A stretch of DNA of 38,212 nucleotides from SXXH01 sp041165735. Its GTDB lineage: Bacteria; Planctomycetota; UBA1135; GCA-002686595. The stretch is from NCBI GenBank assembly GCA_046341775.1, contig JBKDQQ010000017.1, positions 1 through 38,212 on the forward strand, read 5' to 3'. The position numbers were made by a program, and so were the translations under genes. This document shows positions 31,352 through 38,212 of this stretch, one piece after another; the first letter of the stretch is position 1, and every line of letters starts with the position of its first letter. The notes beneath the pieces were generated by a model, which did no database searches, had not been told where the DNA came from, and saw only the letters and a program-made list of their open reading frames with translations.

Positions 31352-33100
31352 ATGCTGATCGACCTGGAGATCGAGAACCTGGCCCTGTTCGAACGGGCGG
31401 AAGTGCGCTTCGGCGCGGGCTTGAACGCCATCACGGGCGAGACCGGCGCGGGCAAGAGCCTGCTGCTCGACGCGCTCGAGCTGCTGATGGGCGACAAGCC
31501 GCGCGGCACGCTGGTGCGCAAGGGCGCCGACGAGGCGCGCGTGGAAGGCCGCTTCGCGCTCTCGCGGCGCGGCGCGGAGTCGCTGTCAAGTTTCCTTGAC
31601 GAACACCTCGAGGACCTCGCCGCGGCGTGGCGCGCGGCTCCCGCGGACGACGAGCGCGAGTTGATCCTGTCGCGCACCATCTCCGCCTCCGGCCGCGCGC
31701 GGGCCTGGATCAACCATCGTCCGGCGACGGCGAAGGTGCTGCGCGAGCTGGCGGCGCGCCTGGTGGAGATCCACGGGCAGAACGAGCACCAGCGCCTGAT
31801 GGACGCCGGCGAGCAGGTCGAGCTGCTCGACGCGCACGGCGGCCTCGCCAAGGAGGTGTCCGCGTGGCGCGCGGCCCGCGCGGAGTGGGCGGGGCTGGTG
31901 GCGCGGGCGAAGGACCACGAGAAGGCGGCGCGCGAACGCGCGGACCGGCTCGACCTGCTGCGCTTCCAGGTGCGCGAGTTGTCGGAGCTGCGGCCCGTCG
32001 CGGAGGACCATGCCGAGCTCCTGCAGGAACGCGAGCGCCTGCGCAACGCGGGCGAGCTCGGCGCGCAGCTCGGCGAAGTCGCGCAGGCGCTTTCGAGCGA
32101 GGAGGGCGGTGCGCTCGACGGGCTGCGCCGCGCCTTGCGCACGCTGGAGCGCTGGGAGACGCGCCTCGCCGACCTCGCGCCCGTGGCGGAGGAGGTGCGC
32201 CAGGCGCTGGTGCACGCGGAGGAGGCCTCCGTGGCGGCGGAACGCTACCTGGCGCGCACCGAGGCTTCGCCCGAGCGCTTGCAGAAGGTGGAGGATCGCC
32301 TCTACGACTACGAGAGCTTGTCGCGCAAGCACCGCTGCGACGCCGCGGGCTTGCAGGCCTTGGCTGCGCGCCTCGCAGGGGAACTCGCGGCGGTGGAAGG
32401 CGGCGATGCTTCGCTCGAGGAGCTGTTGCGGCGCCGCGACGCGGCCAAGCGCGTCCTGCTCGCGGCCGGCGAGGCGCTGGGCGCGGCGCGTCGCAAGGCG
32501 GCCACGCGGTTGCAGAAGGAAGTGAAGAAGCACCTGGCCGACCTGGGCCTCGCGCGCGCCGAGTTCAGCGTGCGCATCGAGCCGCGCGTCGCCGCGCCGA
32601 TCGACTCGCCCAACGCGGCCGACGAAGCCGGCGAGTTGCGGCGACTCGCGCCCGACGGTCCCGACCTCGTCGAGTTCCAACTGGCCGCCAACCCCGGCGA
32701 GCCCTTGCAGCCCCTGCGCCTCGTCGCGTCGGGAGGCGAAGCGGCGCGCATCATGCTGGCCTTGCGCACCGCGCTCGCGGCGCAGCAGACGATCCCCACG
32801 CTGGTCTTCGACGAGATCGACTCGGGCGTGGGTGGACGCCTCGGTCCCAAGGTGGGCGAACACTTGCGCGCCTTGGCCGCCACGCACCAGGTCGTGTGCG
32901 TGACGCACCTGCCCGCGATCGCGGCGATGGCGCACGAGCACCTCAAGGTGAAGAAGGAGGTGCGCGGCGCGCGCACGAGGACCATGGTCGCCGCCTTGAA
33001 GGGCGAGGAGCGCGTCGAGGAGATCGCCGACATGATCGCCGGGGGCGCGGCCCACGCCACGGCGCGCGCCGAGGCGCAGCGCTTGCTGGCTTCGATCTGA
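31352..33100 (+). CDS. recN: DNA repair ATPase RecN
   Basis: The product is 582 aa, slightly long for RecN-type SMC-like proteins. It has the N-terminus MLIDLEIENLALFERAEV, Walker A GETGAGKS, the arm LVEIHGQNEHQRLMD (family signature), a coiled coil from about 170 to 400, the ABC signature VASGGEAARIML (for LSGGE), Walker B TLVFDEIDSGVGGR and the switch CVTHLPAIAA. It supports double-strand break repair on the nucleoid. Codons 79-83 (TCA AGT TTC CTT GAC) contain one copy of the GTCAAG-N4-CTTGAC palindrome and use AT-ending codons atypical of this gene. The ATG at 31352 gives the canonical N-terminus; an in-frame one at 31322 adds 10 residues. Confidence 0.95.
   Translation: MLIDLEIENLALFERAEVRFGAGLNAITGETGAGKSLLLDALELLMGDKPRGTLVRKGADEARVEGRFALSRRGAESLSSFLDEHLEDLAAAWRAAPADDERELILSRTISASGRARAWINHRPATAKVLRELAARLVEIHGQNEHQRLMDAGEQVELLDAHGGLAKEVSAWRAARAEWAGLVARAKDHEKAARERADRLDLLRFQVRELSELRPVAEDHAELLQERERLRNAGELGAQLGEVAQALSSEEGGALDGLRRALRTLERWETRLADLAPVAEEVRQALVHAEEASVAAERYLARTEASPERLQKVEDRLYDYESLSRKHRCDAAGLQALAARLAGELAAVEGGDASLEELLRRRDAAKRVLLAAGEALGAARRKAATRLQKEVKKHLADLGLARAEFSVRIEPRVAAPIDSPNAADEAGELRRLAPDGPDLVEFQLAANPGEPLQPLRLVASGGEAARIMLALRTALAAQQTIPTLVFDEIDSGVGGRLGPKVGEHLRALAATHQVVCVTHLPAIAAMAHEHLKVKKEVRGARTRTMVAALKGEERVEEIADMIAGGAAHATARAEAQRLLASI
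31585..31600. repeat. Dispersed palindrome GTCAAG-N4-CTTGAC, copy 3 (spacer tttc)
   Basis: An exact copy inside recN, flanked by T and G like copies 1 and 2. It forces the codons TCA, AGT and CTT where this gene elsewhere prefers GC-ending synonyms, which argues for selection on the DNA. Confidence 0.6.
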
Positions 33101-33150
33101 GGCGCGGTTTCGGCGCGGGAAACCTGCTGCATCGGGCGCGGCCGCCGCGG

Positions 33151-33156
33151 TACCGT
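33151..33156 (+). promoter_or_regulatory. -10-like hexamer TACCGT before the prolyl iminopeptidase gene
   Basis: TACCGT, 6 nt, ATG. It fits the TAnnnT-N6-ATG pattern seen elsewhere but is a poor -10 on its own. Confidence 0.3.
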
Positions 33157-33162
33157 CACGGC

Positions 33163-34128
33163 ATGCAGAAGGACCCCGTCAGTTGGCTTTATCCGCCGCT
33201 CGAGGCGCGCCGCGTCGGGCGCATGAAGGTCTCCGAGCTCCACGAGATCCATTGGGAGGAGTCCGGCAACCCGCTCGGCAAGCCGGTGGTGTTCCTCCAC
33301 GGTGGTCCGGGCGGATGCACGAGCCCCGAGCACCGGCGCTTCTTCGATCCGCGCGCGTGGCGCATCGTGATGCTCGACCAGCGCGGTTGCGGCAAGAGCA
33401 CGCCGTGGGCCTCGATCGAGGAGAACACGACCTGGCACCTCGTCGAGGACCTGGAGCGCCTGCGCGCCTTGCTCGGCATCGAGCGTTGGACGGTGTTCGG
33501 AGGTTCGTGGGGCAGCACCTTGGCCCTCGCCTACGCCGAGCGCCATCCCGAACGCGTCTCCGAGCTCGTGCTGCGCGGCATCTTCCTGCTGCGGCGCGCC
33601 GAACTGGCCTGGTTCTACGAGCAGGGCGGCGCCAGCTGGGTCCACCCCGACGCGTGGGAGCACTACCTCGCCGCCATCCCCGTGGAGGAGCGCGGCGGAC
33701 TGATGCGCGCCTACGCCAAGCGGCTCTTCAGCGACGACCCCGCCGTGCACATGCCCGCCGCGCGCGCGTGGAGCATCTGGGAGGGCGCCACCAGCAAGCT
33801 GCTGCCCGACGCGGCCTTCGCCGCCGCGTTCGGCGCGGACGACAAGGCGCTGGCCTTCGCGCGCATCGAGTGCCACTACTTCGTCAACGGGGGCTTCTTC
33901 GAGGTCGAGGACCAGTTGCTGCGCGACGCGGCGCGGCTCGCGCGCATCCCGACCACCATCGTGCAGGGTCGCTACGACATGGTCTGTCCGATGCGCAGCG
34001 CGCACGAGCTCGCGGCGCGCATGCCGCACGCCGACTTCGTCGTGGTCCCCGACGCGGGCCACAGCGCCTTCGAGCCCGGCATCTCGCGCGCCCTCGTCGC
34101 CGCCACCGACAAGTACGCCCTGCTGTGA
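33163..34128 (+). CDS. pip: Prolyl iminopeptidase (S33 alpha/beta hydrolase)
   Basis: The product is 321 aa, as expected. It releases N-terminal proline from peptides. It has FLHGGPGGC (oxyanion loop), MLDQRGCGKSTPW, the nucleophile elbow GGSWGSTLALAYAERHPE, the characteristic AAARAWSIWEGATSKLLPD cap region (here PAARAWSIWEGATS), the catalytic Asp in QGRYDMVCP and the His in DAGHSAFEP. It is cytosolic, with no signal peptide. The stop overlaps a possible GTG start of the next gene. Confidence 0.94.
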   Translation: MQKDPVSWLYPPLEARRVGRMKVSELHEIHWEESGNPLGKPVVFLHGGPGGCTSPEHRRFFDPRAWRIVMLDQRGCGKSTPWASIEENTTWHLVEDLERLRALLGIERWTVFGGSWGSTLALAYAERHPERVSELVLRGIFLLRRAELAWFYEQGGASWVHPDAWEHYLAAIPVEERGGLMRAYAKRLFSDDPAVHMPAARAWSIWEGATSKLLPDAAFAAAFGADDKALAFARIECHYFVNGGFFEVEDQLLRDAARLARIPTTIVQGRYDMVCPMRSAHELAARMPHADFVVVPDAGHSAFEPGISRALVAATDKYALL

Positions 34129-35093
34129 GCCGCACCATGCTGCCGCCGCTGCGCTTCGAGCCGCGTTCTTTCGAGAAGGTCTGGGGCGGCCGACGACTGG
34201 AGTCGCTGGGGTTGTCCCTGCCGCCGGACGCGCCCATCGGAGAGGTGTGGCTCGTCGTCGATCGCGCCGAGGAGCAGTCGGTGGTCGCCGAAGGCCCGTG
34301 CGCGGGCGCGACGCTGGCGGAATTGATGCAGCGCGATCGCGCCGGGCTGCTGGGCCGTTCGCGTCCCGCCGCCAACGGCCGCTTCCCGCTGCTGGTCAAG
34401 TACATCGACGCCTCGCAACCGTTGTCCGTGCAGGTGCATCCCGGCCCGCACTCGAGCGCGGACCTCGGCGAGAGCAAGACCGAGGCGTGGTACATGCTCG
34501 CCGCGGATCCAGGCGCGCACCTGTGGACCGGACTGGCCGAAGGCGTGGGCGTCGAGCGTTTCGCGCAAGCCGCAGGCACGGCCGCGTGCGTCGACCTGCT
34601 CGCCCGGAACCCGGCGCGCGCCGGCGAGTGCATCCTCGTCGAGGGCGGCACGGTGCACGCCATCGGCGGCGGCATCGCCATCCTCGAGGTGCAGCAGAAC
34701 TCGGACACGACCTGGCGGCTCTACGACTGGGATCGACCCGGCCTCGACGGCCGTCCGCGTCGACTCGACATCCGCGAGGCGTTGCGCTGCGCGCGTCCCG
34801 TGTCGTTCACCCCGCGCGCCCCGCGCATCCTCGAGGAGGCGCGCGGCTGGCGTCGCGGCAGGCTGGTCGACTGCGACTTGTTCCAGATGGATCGACTCGA
34901 GCTCGACGGCGAGCGCGCCTTGTCGACGGAGGGGCGCGCGCAAGTGCTGTGCGTGCTCGAAGGCGAAGGCGTGCTGCAGGCGCATGCGCGCGAGGTGCCC
35001 TTGAGGAAGGGCGAGGCGTGGCTCCTGCCAGGCGGCACGGGCGACCACGCCTTGTGCGGGCGACTGGCGGTCGTCCGAGCCACGGCCCACTGA
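34125..35093 (+). CDS. manA: Class I mannose-6-phosphate isomerase
   Basis: The product is 322 aa from the GTG at 34125, which overlaps the previous stop (GTGA, as at two other junctions here); an ATG at 34137 would give 318 aa. It opens LRFEPRSFEKVWGGRRLESLG. The zinc and substrate residues lie in PLLVKYIDASQPLSVQVHP (QxH), GESKTEAWYML (Lys, Glu) and VEGGTVHAIGGG (His). The short form with a small C-terminal cupin matches bacterial YvyI/ManA-type enzymes. It interconverts fructose-6-P and mannose-6-P, a supply line for mannosylated polymers. The start choice is uncertain, the family is not. Confidence 0.9.
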   Translation: MSRTMLPPLRFEPRSFEKVWGGRRLESLGLSLPPDAPIGEVWLVVDRAEEQSVVAEGPCAGATLAELMQRDRAGLLGRSRPAANGRFPLLVKYIDASQPLSVQVHPGPHSSADLGESKTEAWYMLAADPGAHLWTGLAEGVGVERFAQAAGTAACVDLLARNPARAGECILVEGGTVHAIGGGIAILEVQQNSDTTWRLYDWDRPGLDGRPRRLDIREALRCARPVSFTPRAPRILEEARGWRRGRLVDCDLFQMDRLELDGERALSTEGRAQVLCVLEGEGVLQAHAREVPLRKGEAWLLPGGTGDHALCGRLAVVRATAH

Positions 35094-35245
35094 GGCGGCG
35101 CGCGGCGCCGGCACGGCCGCGCTCGACGGTGCGGGCCGCGCGGCCGCGCCGCGGCTGTCGATCGACCAGCCCATGCCCGGCGCGCCGCCGCGCGCCCTTT
35201 CTGCTGCCCGTGGACGGTCGACCGAGGGGGCGGCACCAAGGCAAC

Positions 35246-35282
35246 GGGCCTGCACCTGGAGCAATCCTCCAAGTGCAGGCCC
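35246..35282. terminator. Stem-loop terminator between convergent manA and the secreted paralog
   Basis: A 10-bp stem (GGGCCTGCAC with GTGCAGGCCC), one C-A mismatch, then 5 more pairs (TGGAG/CTCCA) and the loop caatc. It is 152 bp after the manA stop and 76 bp after the stop of the minus-strand gene at 35359. Otherwise I see nothing in the 265-bp gap. Confidence 0.75.
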
Positions 35283-35358
35283 TCATCGTCTCCCCCGCGC
35301 GCCTGGGCGGACCGTCCTTCCGCCTTCGACGCTCCGGGTGCTCTCGAGCGGTCGCCGC

Positions 35359-36297
35359 TCAGTTCGTCGCGCGTTGGGCGTTGGCGCCCAGCGCCGAGCG
35401 CACGCACACGCTGCCGGGGTTGGTCGGCACGGAGTTGTTGGCCGACTTCCAGCGCCACTCGCCTTGGCCGAGCGCCGGATCGGGCACGACATTGGCGTTC
35501 ACGATGCCGAGGCCGTCGCACGACAGGTCGATCTGCACGTTCGGCGCGAAGGCGCCGGTCGTCGGATGGGCCGTGATCGTGCCGCGCACTTCGATCGAGC
35601 GCTTGCTCGGGTTGTAGAGCGCCTTCTCGATCACGATCGTGTCCGAACCCGCGGCCGGCATGACCACGTCGGTCTCCACGATCCTGGCGCGCAGCACGCC
35701 GTCGAGCATGTAGCCCTCGACCGCGGCGAGCGATCCCTCCCAGCCGGCCATGTCGGCCAGGGTGATCGGGTTGCCGCCGAGATCCAGCACCTTGGCGGGG
35801 ATGCGCGCATCCGTCGACAGCCGCACCGGCGTGCCTGCGATCATGAAGTCGCCGGCCTGCGCGTCCACCGACATGAGGGCGCCGACGACGACGTGCTCGC
35901 CGAACTCGAAGTAGGCCGCGTTGGCCGTGAAGCGCGCCAAGCCGGCGACGCTGGAGACATCCGCCTCGACGGCCATGTAGCCGCCGACGGCGCTGCGCAG
36001 GCCGGCGGCCGTCAACTGCTCGAAGGAGATGTCGCCGACGCCGTCGCCATCGGTGTCGATGCGCAGGGTGGCGGGGATGTGCACCACGCTGCCATCGATG
36101 TTGACGGTGCGCGTGGCGGGGTCGATGGCGAGCACGCCGCCCTCGAGGCTCAGCACGTTCGCGCCGGGCCACAGCGTCGGCAGGGGGAAGCCGTCGATCG
36201 GCGCGACGGCGCCGGCCGGGGCGGGCAGGAGTTGGATCGAGGCGAAGGCCGCGAGCGCGGCGGCGCCGGTCATGGAAGCGAGTCGGAGGTTGCGCAT
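35359..36297 (-). CDS. Secreted protein of unknown function, tandem paralog 2
   Basis: The product is 312 aa with a signal peptide (LASMTGAAALAAFASIQL). The mature chain has RIDTDGDGVGDISFEQL (about 82-98), a DxDxDGxxD calcium-type loop, and the shared blocks YFEFGEHVVVGALMSVDA, RGTITAHPTTG, QIDLSCDGLGI and NPGSVCVRS. The two conserved cysteines (SCDG and VCVRS) probably form a disulfide. About 45-50% of residues appear shared with the upstream paralog (by eye). No family is recognised; it could be a structural surface protein or a repeat-derived domain. It follows paralog 1 by 119 bp and a terminator-like stem-loop, so the two may be separately transcribed. Confidence 0.72.
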   Translation of the reverse strand: MRNLRLASMTGAAALAAFASIQLLPAPAGAVAPIDGFPLPTLWPGANVLSLEGGVLAIDPATRTVNIDGSVVHIPATLRIDTDGDGVGDISFEQLTAAGLRSAVGGYMAVEADVSSVAGLARFTANAAYFEFGEHVVVGALMSVDAQAGDFMIAGTPVRLSTDARIPAKVLDLGGNPITLADMAGWEGSLAAVEGYMLDGVLRARIVETDVVMPAAGSDTIVIEKALYNPSKRSIEVRGTITAHPTTGAFAPNVQIDLSCDGLGIVNANVVPDPALGQGEWRWKSANNSVPTNPGSVCVRSALGANAQRATN

Positions 36298-36379
36298 GGG
36301 AGTGGTGTGTGGGTTGGTGGACGAGCGCGGCTTCGTGGCCGCCGGTCCGTCCGTGTGGATGTGGTCGTGGGGAGGGCGC

Positions 36380-36407
36380 GCCGCGCGACCGACGCGGGTC
36401 GCGCGGC
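36380..36407 (-). terminator. Stem-loop after secreted paralog 1
   Basis: Perfect 11-bp arms (GCCGCGCGACC with GGTCGCGCGGC) around a 6-nt loop, beginning 9 bp after the stop of the gene at 36417. There is no T-tract. Confidence 0.65.
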
Positions 36408-36416
36408 CGCGCAGGA

Positions 36417-37370
36417 TCACTTCGCGTCGACGCCTCGTTGGGTCGTCCCGCCGTTCGAGGAGCGCACGCACACGGTGCCGGGGTTGGCGGGCACCTGGCC
36501 TTCGGCCGAGCGCCAGACGAACTCGCCTTGCGTCGGCACGACGCCGGGCACCACGTTCACGGTCGCGAGTCCTAGCCCGTCGCAGGACAAGTCGATCTGG
36601 ACCGTGGCGGCGATCTGTCCCGTCGTCGGGTGCGCGGTGATCGTGCCGCGCACTTCGACTTGGCGCTTCGACGCGTCCCACAAGGCGCGTTCGACGCCGA
36701 CGCCGTCGGCGTCGGCCCCGGGGATCAAGGCTTGCGTCTCGACGAACTTGCCGAGGAGCAGGCCATCCTCGACATAGCCCTCGGCCGAGACGAGCGAGCC
36801 CTCGAATCCAACGAGGTCCGCCACCGTGATGGGATGGCCGCCAAGGTCGGCGAGGATCGGAACGAGACGCGGGTCGGTGCTCATGCGGATCTGGTGTCCG
36901 CCGACCTGGAACAGTCCGTTGGCGGCGTCGACCGCCACCAGCGGACCGACCACGACGCGTTCGCCGAACTCGAAGTACAAGCTGTCGGCGATGAACTGCG
37001 CATGGCCGCCCTGCGTGGATTGCAGCACCGAACTGGCGTGCACCGTCCCGCCGATGGGGGAGCGCAGCGCGGGGTTGACCAATTGGGCCAAGGTGATGTC
37101 TCCCACCCCGTCGCCGGTCGTGTCGATCAGCATCGTGGCCGGGACTTGGACCTGCGTGCCGTTGACGACGATCACGCGAGCAGCGAGGTCGTAGTCCTGC
37201 AGCGGACCTTCGATGAAGGTGGCGCGGGCCTCGGGCGCGAGGTTGACCGGGAGGGGCACAAGGGCGGGGAGGATCTCCACGGCCGAGGCTTGGTTGTGTT
37301 GGAGGTACAGGACTCCGGTGAGGAGGCCGGACGCGGCGCCCAAGAGGGGCAGAAGGCGTAGGTGGCGCAT
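36417..37370 (-). CDS. Secreted protein of unknown function, tandem paralog 1
   Basis: The product is 317 aa with a signal peptide (RLLPLLGAASGLLTGVLYL). It has LIDTTGDGVGDITLAQL (calcium-type loop with one Asp replaced by Thr), YFEFGERVVVGPLVAVDA, EVRGTITAHPTTGQI, QIDLSCDGLGL and NPGTVCVRSSNGG, all shared with the gene at 35359. A second Asp-rich stretch, PGADADGVGVERA, is private to this copy. Family and function are unknown. An in-frame extension of the ORF far upstream into the gap has no signal peptide at its end and is not used. The pair is a clear duplication with moderate divergence. Confidence 0.72.
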   Translation of the reverse strand: MRHLRLLPLLGAASGLLTGVLYLQHNQASAVEILPALVPLPVNLAPEARATFIEGPLQDYDLAARVIVVNGTQVQVPATMLIDTTGDGVGDITLAQLVNPALRSPIGGTVHASSVLQSTQGGHAQFIADSLYFEFGERVVVGPLVAVDAANGLFQVGGHQIRMSTDPRLVPILADLGGHPITVADLVGFEGSLVSAEGYVEDGLLLGKFVETQALIPGADADGVGVERALWDASKRQVEVRGTITAHPTTGQIAATVQIDLSCDGLGLATVNVVPGVVPTQGEFVWRSAEGQVPANPGTVCVRSSNGGTTQRGVDAK

Positions 37371-37930
37371 GTGGACGGGGATGGTTGGCGTGTAATTGCC
37401 CGTCGGAAAATCACCTTTTGCCGGCGGGGACACTCGGAGACTATTCCCGTCATGAGGGAGCGGTCGGAATAAAGTCAACAATTTGGAATACAGGCTCCAA
37501 GATTTGGATAACGCGCCGCCAGGGGGTGCTCCGTGGCACCCCCGGGCCTTCGGCGCCCCTCGGCTCGAGGTCGCCCGCGAGTGTCTGTCCCGCGCGCTGA
37601 TCGTGGCCTGGCGCATCCGGCTCCCGGGGGTGGGGAGGGCTGGTGGCGCGGCAGCCTCGCCTCCCGACGCGCGCGGCAGAGGCGCGACCCCCAGGAGGTT
37701 TCCAACGCGCGCCAGCCAACCTCGGTCGGGCTTGTCGGCCGCCCGCATTCCCATCCCCTCGGCCGGTCCGCATGCGCCCGGTCGAGATCGTGCAGTGGTG
37801 CTTCGCTCGTGCCGGATCCCGGCTCGCGCACCCGGTAGGACCGCAAGGACGCGCGGATTGGCTTGCCCCGTGGCCTGCGCTTCTTGGACACTACGGGTTG
37901 CCCGCCTGCCCGGCTTGGGCTTGTGCACAC
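37371..37930. other. 560-bp intergenic region between divergent genes
   Basis: This is the only gap over 300 bp. Next to paralog 1 it has an imperfect hairpin (37399-37428; 12 pairs, one bulge, loop tcacc). At 37440-37510 it is AT-richer, with TTGACT on the minus strand and two direct ATTTGGA copies, a likely promoter area for paralog 1 (37370). A perfect 8-bp stem (GGGGGTGC with GCACCCCC, 6-nt loop) lies at 37522-37543. The rest is GC-rich DNA in which I see no gene, tRNA or known riboswitch. Confidence 0.5.
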
Positions 37931-38212
37931 ATGACCGAACGATCGCCGCGCCGTCCCGCCCCCCGCTCGCAACCCAAGCGGGTCGCCTCCGCCGCCCTTC
38001 CGCCGCCGTCGGCGTCCAAGGCTCCGGCGCCGGACGCGGGCGCCGAGCCCGAAGCGGGCTCCAATCTCGTGAGGTTGAACAAGCTGCTCGCCGACCACGG
38101 CGTCGCTTCGCGACGGCGCTGCGACGAGCTGATCGCGCAAGGCGGCGTGATGGTCGACGGCGAGATCGTGGTCGAGCTCGGCACCAAGGTCGATCCCGAG
38201 CGGCAGACCATC
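37931..38212 (+). CDS. RsuA/RluB-family pseudouridine synthase, 5' part only
   Basis: Ninety-four codons are present before the window ends. A basic Pro/Ala/Ser-rich extension (residues 1-44) is followed by an S4 RNA-binding domain: RLNKLLADHGVASRRRCDELIAQG followed by VMVDGEIVVELGTKVDP (overall residues about 48-90). The N-terminal tail plus S4 start is typical of RluB/RluF/RsuA enzymes that modify 16S or 23S rRNA. The catalytic domain (with its GRLD Asp) is beyond the edge, so which rRNA it modifies cannot be told. The ATG at 37931 gives the full S4 domain. Confidence 0.85.
   Translation, partial: MTERSPRRPAPRSQPKRVASAALPPPSASKAPAPDAGAEPEAGSNLVRLNKLLADHGVASRRRCDELIAQGGVMVDGEIVVELGTKVDPERQTI

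Noticed and set aside
37371..37930. tRNA, riboswitch or small RNA in the large gap
   Set aside because: No cloverleaf, T-loop or known aptamer core seen; only simple hairpins.

Overview
The window is a 38.2 kb piece of a very GC-rich bacterial chromosome, densely coding on both strands, with no insertion sequence, phage gene, CRISPR array, rRNA or tRNA that I can see. The best guess for the organism is Planctomycetota. It has a transmembrane Ser/Thr kinase carrying a C-terminal formylglycine-generating-enzyme (FGE)-like domain, a PD40-propeller protein with a Cys-rich C-terminal domain starting FCAGDG, and many exported proteins and lipoproteins of unknown function. The lineage is inferred from these family signatures, not from a marker gene.

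Left part (1-9143, all minus strand). Reading in the direction of transcription: a leaderless 44-codon ORF, a DTW-domain tRNA aminocarboxypropyltransferase-like protein, a DUF2238 membrane protein fused in one ORF to a beta-helix lipoprotein, a 14-cysteine exported protein, an exported protein with three CPV(M/T)G motifs, a 71-aa lipoprotein, a TolC-like outer membrane lipoprotein, a Tat-exported multicopper oxidase, and a truncated DUF234-type ATPase behind a striking AT-rich palindrome. The middle part looks like a copper (or other soft metal) detoxification cassette.

Centre (9.2-20.8 kb). A genuine FGE with both catalytic cysteines but an export signal converges on clpB through a clear stem-loop terminator. 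Divergent from clpB is a MerR regulator, followed by a VWA protein and the kinase/FGE-like protein. A minus-strand PD40 propeller protein closes this block.

Right-centre (21-35 kb) is mostly housekeeping. On the minus strand: pdxJ, dapA, a class-A-beta-lactamase-fold lipoprotein, thrB, thrC and a TVP38/TMEM64 membrane protein. On the plus strand: rsmD, nagA, a metzincin-like secreted protease, a small exported protein, recN, a prolyl iminopeptidase and a class I mannose-6-phosphate isomerase.

Right end (35.3-38.2 kb). Tandem paralogous secreted proteins of unknown function with a DxDGDGxGD loop, a 560-bp gap, and the start of an RsuA/RluB-type pseudouridine synthase.

The most unusual signals are: (1) a dispersed 16-bp palindrome, GTCAAG-N4-CTTGAC, present in three exact copies in three unrelated coding contexts, with a fourth near-copy over a promoter; (2) a recurring TAnnnT-N6-ATG arrangement implying many leaderless mRNAs; (3) the metal cassette with its Cys-rich and triple-CPVxG proteins; (4) an apparently exported true FGE; (5) the DUF2238/lipoprotein/beta-helix fusion.
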